Positions 6,664 to 9,364 of a stretch of 9,364 bases of DNA are shown in pieces. Source of the DNA: Chloroflexota bacterium (lineage in GTDB: Bacteria > Chloroflexota > Dehalococcoidia > Lucifugimonadales > JADFKI01); NCBI GenBank assembly GCA_022565015.1, contig JADFKI010000139.1:1-9364 (forward strand). Direction: 5' to 3'. The notes below the pieces were generated by a model that was not told where the DNA came from, did no database searches, and saw only the letters and a list, made by a program, of their open reading frames with translations. Position 1 is the stretch's first letter, and every line of letters begins with the position of its first letter. A program made the translations under genes and the position numbers.

Positions 6664-7776
6664 CTAGCCCTGGACTCGCCACCTCTCGACAGCCTCCGGC
6701 GAAAGCTCCAGTCCGAGGCCCGGCTTGTCGTAAAAGGGCGACCACATGCCGTCCTTCTGCTGCGGGAACTCCGTGTACCAGATGCGGTCGCCCGCCAGCG
6801 CCGTGTTCATGTACTCCACGACCTTGAGGTTCGGCGTGGCGCAGGCCAGGTGTAGGTGCACAAGCTGGACGGCGTGAGGCGCGACGGGCAGGTTGAATCC
6901 GTGCGCCATGTGGGCGACCTTCATCCACTCCGTTATGCCGCCGACACGACCGACGTCGGGCTGCACGATATCGACGGCGCCACCGGCAATAAGCTCTCGA
7001 AAACCATACTTCGTGTACTCGTGCTCGCCCGTCGCCAGGGGAATGTTTATGGCCTGGCGGACCTCCGCGAGGCCCCGGATGTCGTCGGCAAGCAAAGGCT
7101 CCTCGAACCAGCCGACCTGGTACTGCTCGAACTCTTTAGCCATGTATATGGCCTGCTTGGCGTAGTAGCCGTTGTTGGCGTCTATGTAGACGGCGACGTC
7201 GTCTCCCACCGCCCTGCGCACGGCGGCAAGTCTCTGAATGTCCTCTCTCTCCGACTGCCCGAAGTCCTTGCCGACCTTCATCTTTACCCTGGGTATGCCC
7301 TCCTGAACGTAGTCGGTCATCTCCTTGACCAGCTCCTGCTCGTTGAAGTTCGTCCAGCCTCCGCTGCCGTAAATGGGGACGGAGTCGCGGTACGGCCCCA
7401 ACAGCTTAAACAGGGGCACGTTGAACGCCTTGGCCTTCAGGTCCCAGAGACCTATGTCCACAGCGGATATAGCGCAAAACGCAATGCCCTTTCGGCCGTA
7501 GCCTCGCACCTGCCAGAACATATCGTTCCAGAGCCTTTCGATGTCGAAAGGGTCCTGACCGATCAACAGGTCTTTGAGGCCCGATTCGATTACCTCGCGG
7601 ACGCCGGGCGACCCCTGCCCTATCCCCAGTCCCTCGACCCCCTCGTCGGTCTTGATATGAACGAAGAGCTGTGTGCGCCCGCCGGACCCTTCCGGAGGCG
7701 TAGGGATGGTGGCGTCCTGGATAGGCGGCGCGTGGGGATAGGACAGCACGGTGGTGGATACATCGGTGATCTTCAA
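6664..7776 (-). CDS. Mandelate racemase/muconate-lactonizing enzyme family (enolase superfamily)
   Basis: About 370 residues with both enolase-superfamily domains: an N-terminal capping domain (about 1-125) and a TIM-like barrel. Residues are numbered from a TTG at 7782. The barrel carries K167-M-K169 at the end of strand 2, metal ligands Asp201 (YIDANNGY), Glu227 or 228 (WFEEPLL) and Glu253 (TGEHEY), then Asp276 (QPDVGRVGG) and His303 (VAPHAVQ). The K-x-K plus Asp-His dyad is the mandelate racemase subgroup pattern, typical of sugar-acid dehydratases and racemases. The substrate is not determined. The start is decided by spacing: AAGGA (7785-7789) is too close to the TTG at 7782 but seven bases from the in-frame TTG at 7776. 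That choice gives the usual MKITDV opening. It lies 90 bp downstream of the SIS gene on the same strand and is likely co-transcribed. Confidence 0.92.
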   Translation of the reverse strand: MKITDVSTTVLSYPHAPPIQDATIPTPPEGSGGRTQLFVHIKTDEGVEGLGIGQGSPGVREVIESGLKDLLIGQDPFDIERLWNDMFWQVRGYGRKGIAFCAISAVDIGLWDLKAKAFNVPLFKLLGPYRDSVPIYGSGGWTNFNEQELVKEMTDYVQEGIPRVKMKVGKDFGQSEREDIQRLAAVRRAVGDDVAVYIDANNGYYAKQAIYMAKEFEQYQVGWFEEPLLADDIRGLAEVRQAINIPLATGEHEYTKYGFRELIAGGAVDIVQPDVGRVGGITEWMKVAHMAHGFNLPVAPHAVQLVHLHLACATPNLKVVEYMNTALAGDRIWYTEFPQQKDGMWSPFYDKPGLGLELSPEAVERWRVQG

Positions 7777-7866
7777 TTCCAATTCCTTAAGTCAGGATTT
7801 CCCACTTCAGCCCTGAGAGGCTATGCCTGGGCAGAATACTTAGCCCACTTCCAGCGAGGGTTTACA

Positions 7867-8970
7867 TCAAAACTGGATATATCTCTCGCGTGCAGCCATG
7901 TAAACAGGGTCGTCGAACCTGAAGGTGTCTGGGCTCCGTCCCGCTCTCACTGCCAGCCAATAGGTGAACAGCTGCAAGGCGACCACGTACACGATTGGTG
8001 TCAGCGCTTCCGGAAGGGCAGGCAGAGAGATGGCTGTATGTACCAGCCTGGATATCTCAGGGTCTTCTCTCTCAACCAGAGCAACCGTGCGCGCTCCTAC
8101 GGTCCTGGTAGCTTCTATGATGTTGATGAGCCTATCCCGACTGGGACCGGGCGGCGCTATGTATGTGACCATCGTGCCAGGGGCTGTCGCCACGTAGGGG
8201 CCGTGAAGGTACTGCTCTAACTGGAAGCCCTCTGTAGTCAGGTATGCGGCCTCCTTGATTTTCAGGGCCACCTCATAGGCCGTTGAGGTGTTCGGCCCCC
8301 AACCGACGAAGTAGAATCTCTTTACATCCTGCGCCTGCTGAGCCCAGTTCTGGATTGCAGGCTCCTGGGCTAGCGCTGCCTCTACGAAACCAGGCAGCCC
8401 TTCCAGTCCCTTCTGAAGCGAGATAGCCTGCTCCTTCTCCGCTCTGAGGCCAAGCTCGGTGGCCACCATGGCAAGCACTGTCATGGCAGTGGTGTGGCAG
8501 ATGGTATGGGCGGAAGACCTGTCCCTTATACTGGTGCGTATCACTACGTCCGACAGGCTGGACTTGGCGTCTGATTCCAGGCCGGTGACGTTAGCGGTTT
8601 GCGCTCCTCTGGCCTTTGCCATCTCCAACGCTCTAGACGAGTACACTCTGGTGCCTGAATGGCTCATGATGATGACCAGATCCTGCGGCCCGAGCTCCGG
8701 AGGATAGGAGCAGAACTCGAAAGAATTCCAGGCACGGGCATCGTCGCGACCCGCAACATTTCGTAGCAGGAACTCCGCCACCAGTGGGCCGTGCCAGGAG
8801 GTGCCAATGCCGACTATGTGGACTCGCTCCGCAGACTCTATCCTGTCTGCCAGCGCCCTGACGGCGTCGACTTCCTCGTTAAGAACACGTTCTATAGCGT
8901 CGGGTTGGCCCTGTATCATCTCGTACATGTGGTATGGGTGACCTGTGCGCGGCTCGGGTCTCTGGGTCAT
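7867..8970 (-). CDS. Double-SIS-domain sugar-phosphate isomerase/deaminase-like protein (GlmS C-terminal type)
   Basis: A 367-residue protein with two SIS domains (about 40-170 and 205-345), like the isomerase half of GlmS but with no glutaminase domain. Matches to GlmS layout are GIGTSWHGPLVAEFLL (55-69), the phosphate-binding SHSGT loop (103-107), and GWGPNTSTAYEVALKIKEAAYLTTEG (223-248) with the catalytic-type Glu in KEAAY. LHGPYVATAPGT follows at 255-266. Relatives without glutaminase include AgaS- and FrlB-like deaminases and deglycases of amino sugar phosphates; which one cannot be told. The C-terminus (FDDPVYMAARERYIQF) differs from the AKSVTVE end of GlmS. The start is the ATG at 8970, with a strong GGGGAGG six bases upstream. 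A GTG further out (9021) would add 17 unlikely residues with no SD. The enolase-family gene follows downstream. Confidence 0.9.
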   Translation of the reverse strand: MTQRPEPRTGHPYHMYEMIQGQPDAIERVLNEEVDAVRALADRIESAERVHIVGIGTSWHGPLVAEFLLRNVAGRDDARAWNSFEFCSYPPELGPQDLVIIMSHSGTRVYSSRALEMAKARGAQTANVTGLESDAKSSLSDVVIRTSIRDRSSAHTICHTTAMTVLAMVATELGLRAEKEQAISLQKGLEGLPGFVEAALAQEPAIQNWAQQAQDVKRFYFVGWGPNTSTAYEVALKIKEAAYLTTEGFQLEQYLHGPYVATAPGTMVTYIAPPGPSRDRLINIIEATRTVGARTVALVEREDPEISRLVHTAISLPALPEALTPIVYVVALQLFTYWLAVRAGRSPDTFRFDDPVYMAARERYIQF

Positions 8971-9059
8971 AATCTTCCTCCCCTTAGTTGATGCGTCTCG
9001 GTCAAGGTTACTATACGTCACACCGAACGTTGGGACGATGGTTTCTCAACAAGCCCTGA

Positions 9060-9364
9060 TATTATACGAAGCCCATTCATATCCTCCAGGCCGCGCTGGA
9101 AGCCGTCTCGCACCGATTTGACCTCGTCTGGAGAATGCTGTTACCTTATGTATCTTACAATTGCCGGATTGTTGCCAGTGGAGGGGCCTTAACCGGGTCT
9201 CCGTACTGGCTGCAGGTGATGGCGGATGTTCTGGGCCGGACGGTTACCGTATGCCTTGAAGACGAGGCCACGAGCCGGGGCACCGCGATTCTGGCCCTGG
9301 CGTCACTGGGATTGTGGTCGAAGCTCGACGCTGTGCCCGCCGCGTTGGTAGATACATTCGAGCC
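9060..9364 (+). pseudogene. FGGY carbohydrate kinase, 5'-truncated remnant of the C-terminal domain (runs off the window)
   Basis: The plus-strand frame after a TGA at 9057-9059 is open to the window end (101 codons) and reads as an FGGY kinase C-terminal domain. It has IHILQAALEAVSHRFDLVW, then IVASGGALTGSPYWLQVMADVLG (9168-9236) and EDEATSRGTAILALASLGL. The GG-A-L-x-x-S-P-x-W-L-Q-x-x-A-D-V-L-G block is the family's ATP-binding signature, as in gluconokinases and xylulokinases. A whole enzyme is about 500 residues, and this part corresponds to roughly the last quarter. The missing front cannot lie upstream in frame: the TGA and then the oppositely oriented SIS gene occupy that space. The first in-frame ATG is internal (9135). 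It most likely results from deletion or rearrangement. Sugar specificity is unknown. The 3' end lies beyond the window. Confidence 0.75.
9061..9066 (-). promoter_or_regulatory. Possible -10 box for the SIS-MR unit
   Basis: Read on the minus strand this is TATAAT, about 90 bases before the SIS start. No good -35 is seen at 16-18 bases. The bases also lie in the edge of the kinase remnant, so the match may be chance. Confidence 0.25.

Noticed and set aside
6856..8220. Long plus-strand open frame opposite the enolase-family and SIS genes
   Set aside because: It spans two real genes and their spacer on the other strand and has no recognisable motif.
9057..9059. TGA at the edge of the kinase remnant as a second selenocysteine codon
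   Set aside because: FGGY kinases have no Cys or Sec at this point, and the sequence to its left does not clearly continue the family, so decay is the simpler reading.
1..9364. CRISPR array, tRNA, rRNA, prophage or defence system
   Set aside because: No evenly spaced direct repeats, cloverleaf-like segments, rRNA-like stretches or phage/defence domains were seen on either strand.

Overview
The window reads as bacterial DNA of moderately high GC: dense genes, short gaps, Shine-Dalgarno (SD) sites, and one apparent TTG start. The gene mix fits an environmental heterotroph. It holds a class V aminotransferase, an FAA-hydrolase-family enzyme, a mandelate-racemase-group enolase, a sugar-phosphate SIS protein, a sugar-kinase remnant and a selenoprotein. 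A Chloroflexota (Dehalococcoidia/SAR202-like) source is plausible, because such lineages are rich in enolase-superfamily and FAA enzymes. That is inference; there is no rRNA or other marker gene here.

Layout, left to right. A DinB/ClbS-type four-helix protein (+, its 5' end probably outside the window) is followed by a RidA-family protein (+). A serine/alanine-glyoxylate-type aminotransferase (-) converges on them. A 343-bp divergent spacer carries a promoter for a rightward two-gene unit: an FAA-hydrolase-family enzyme and a thioredoxin-fold lipoprotein. The two overlap by ATGA. Next comes a 226-bp imperfect palindrome with TTA flanks, a MITE of IS5/IS1031 type, then ftsH (-). After a 379-bp spacer with a long-range hairpin come a mandelate racemase/muconate-lactonizing-like enzyme (-) and a double-SIS sugar isomerase-like protein (-). 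At the right edge is a 5'-truncated FGGY carbohydrate kinase remnant (+).

The most notable item is the lipoprotein gene at 3467-4087. It looks like two short reading frames split by a TGA, but the frame is continuous. The TGA sits exactly where the first cysteine of a thioredoxin WCxxC site belongs (W-TGA-R-S-C). Ten bases further on is a perfect 6-bp GC-rich hairpin with an AGUUA loop, matching the form of a bacterial SECIS element. The best reading is a 206-residue selenoprotein with a UxxC site, secreted and lipid-anchored. An ordinary gene caller would split it or call it a pseudogene.

The FAA enzyme and the selenoprotein are probably translationally coupled. The SIS protein, the enolase-superfamily enzyme and the kinase remnant suggest a locus for sugar or sugar-acid breakdown that has lost part of its kinase. 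FtsH is the only clear housekeeping gene. The MITE lies between ftsH and the selenoprotein unit, which converge on it.
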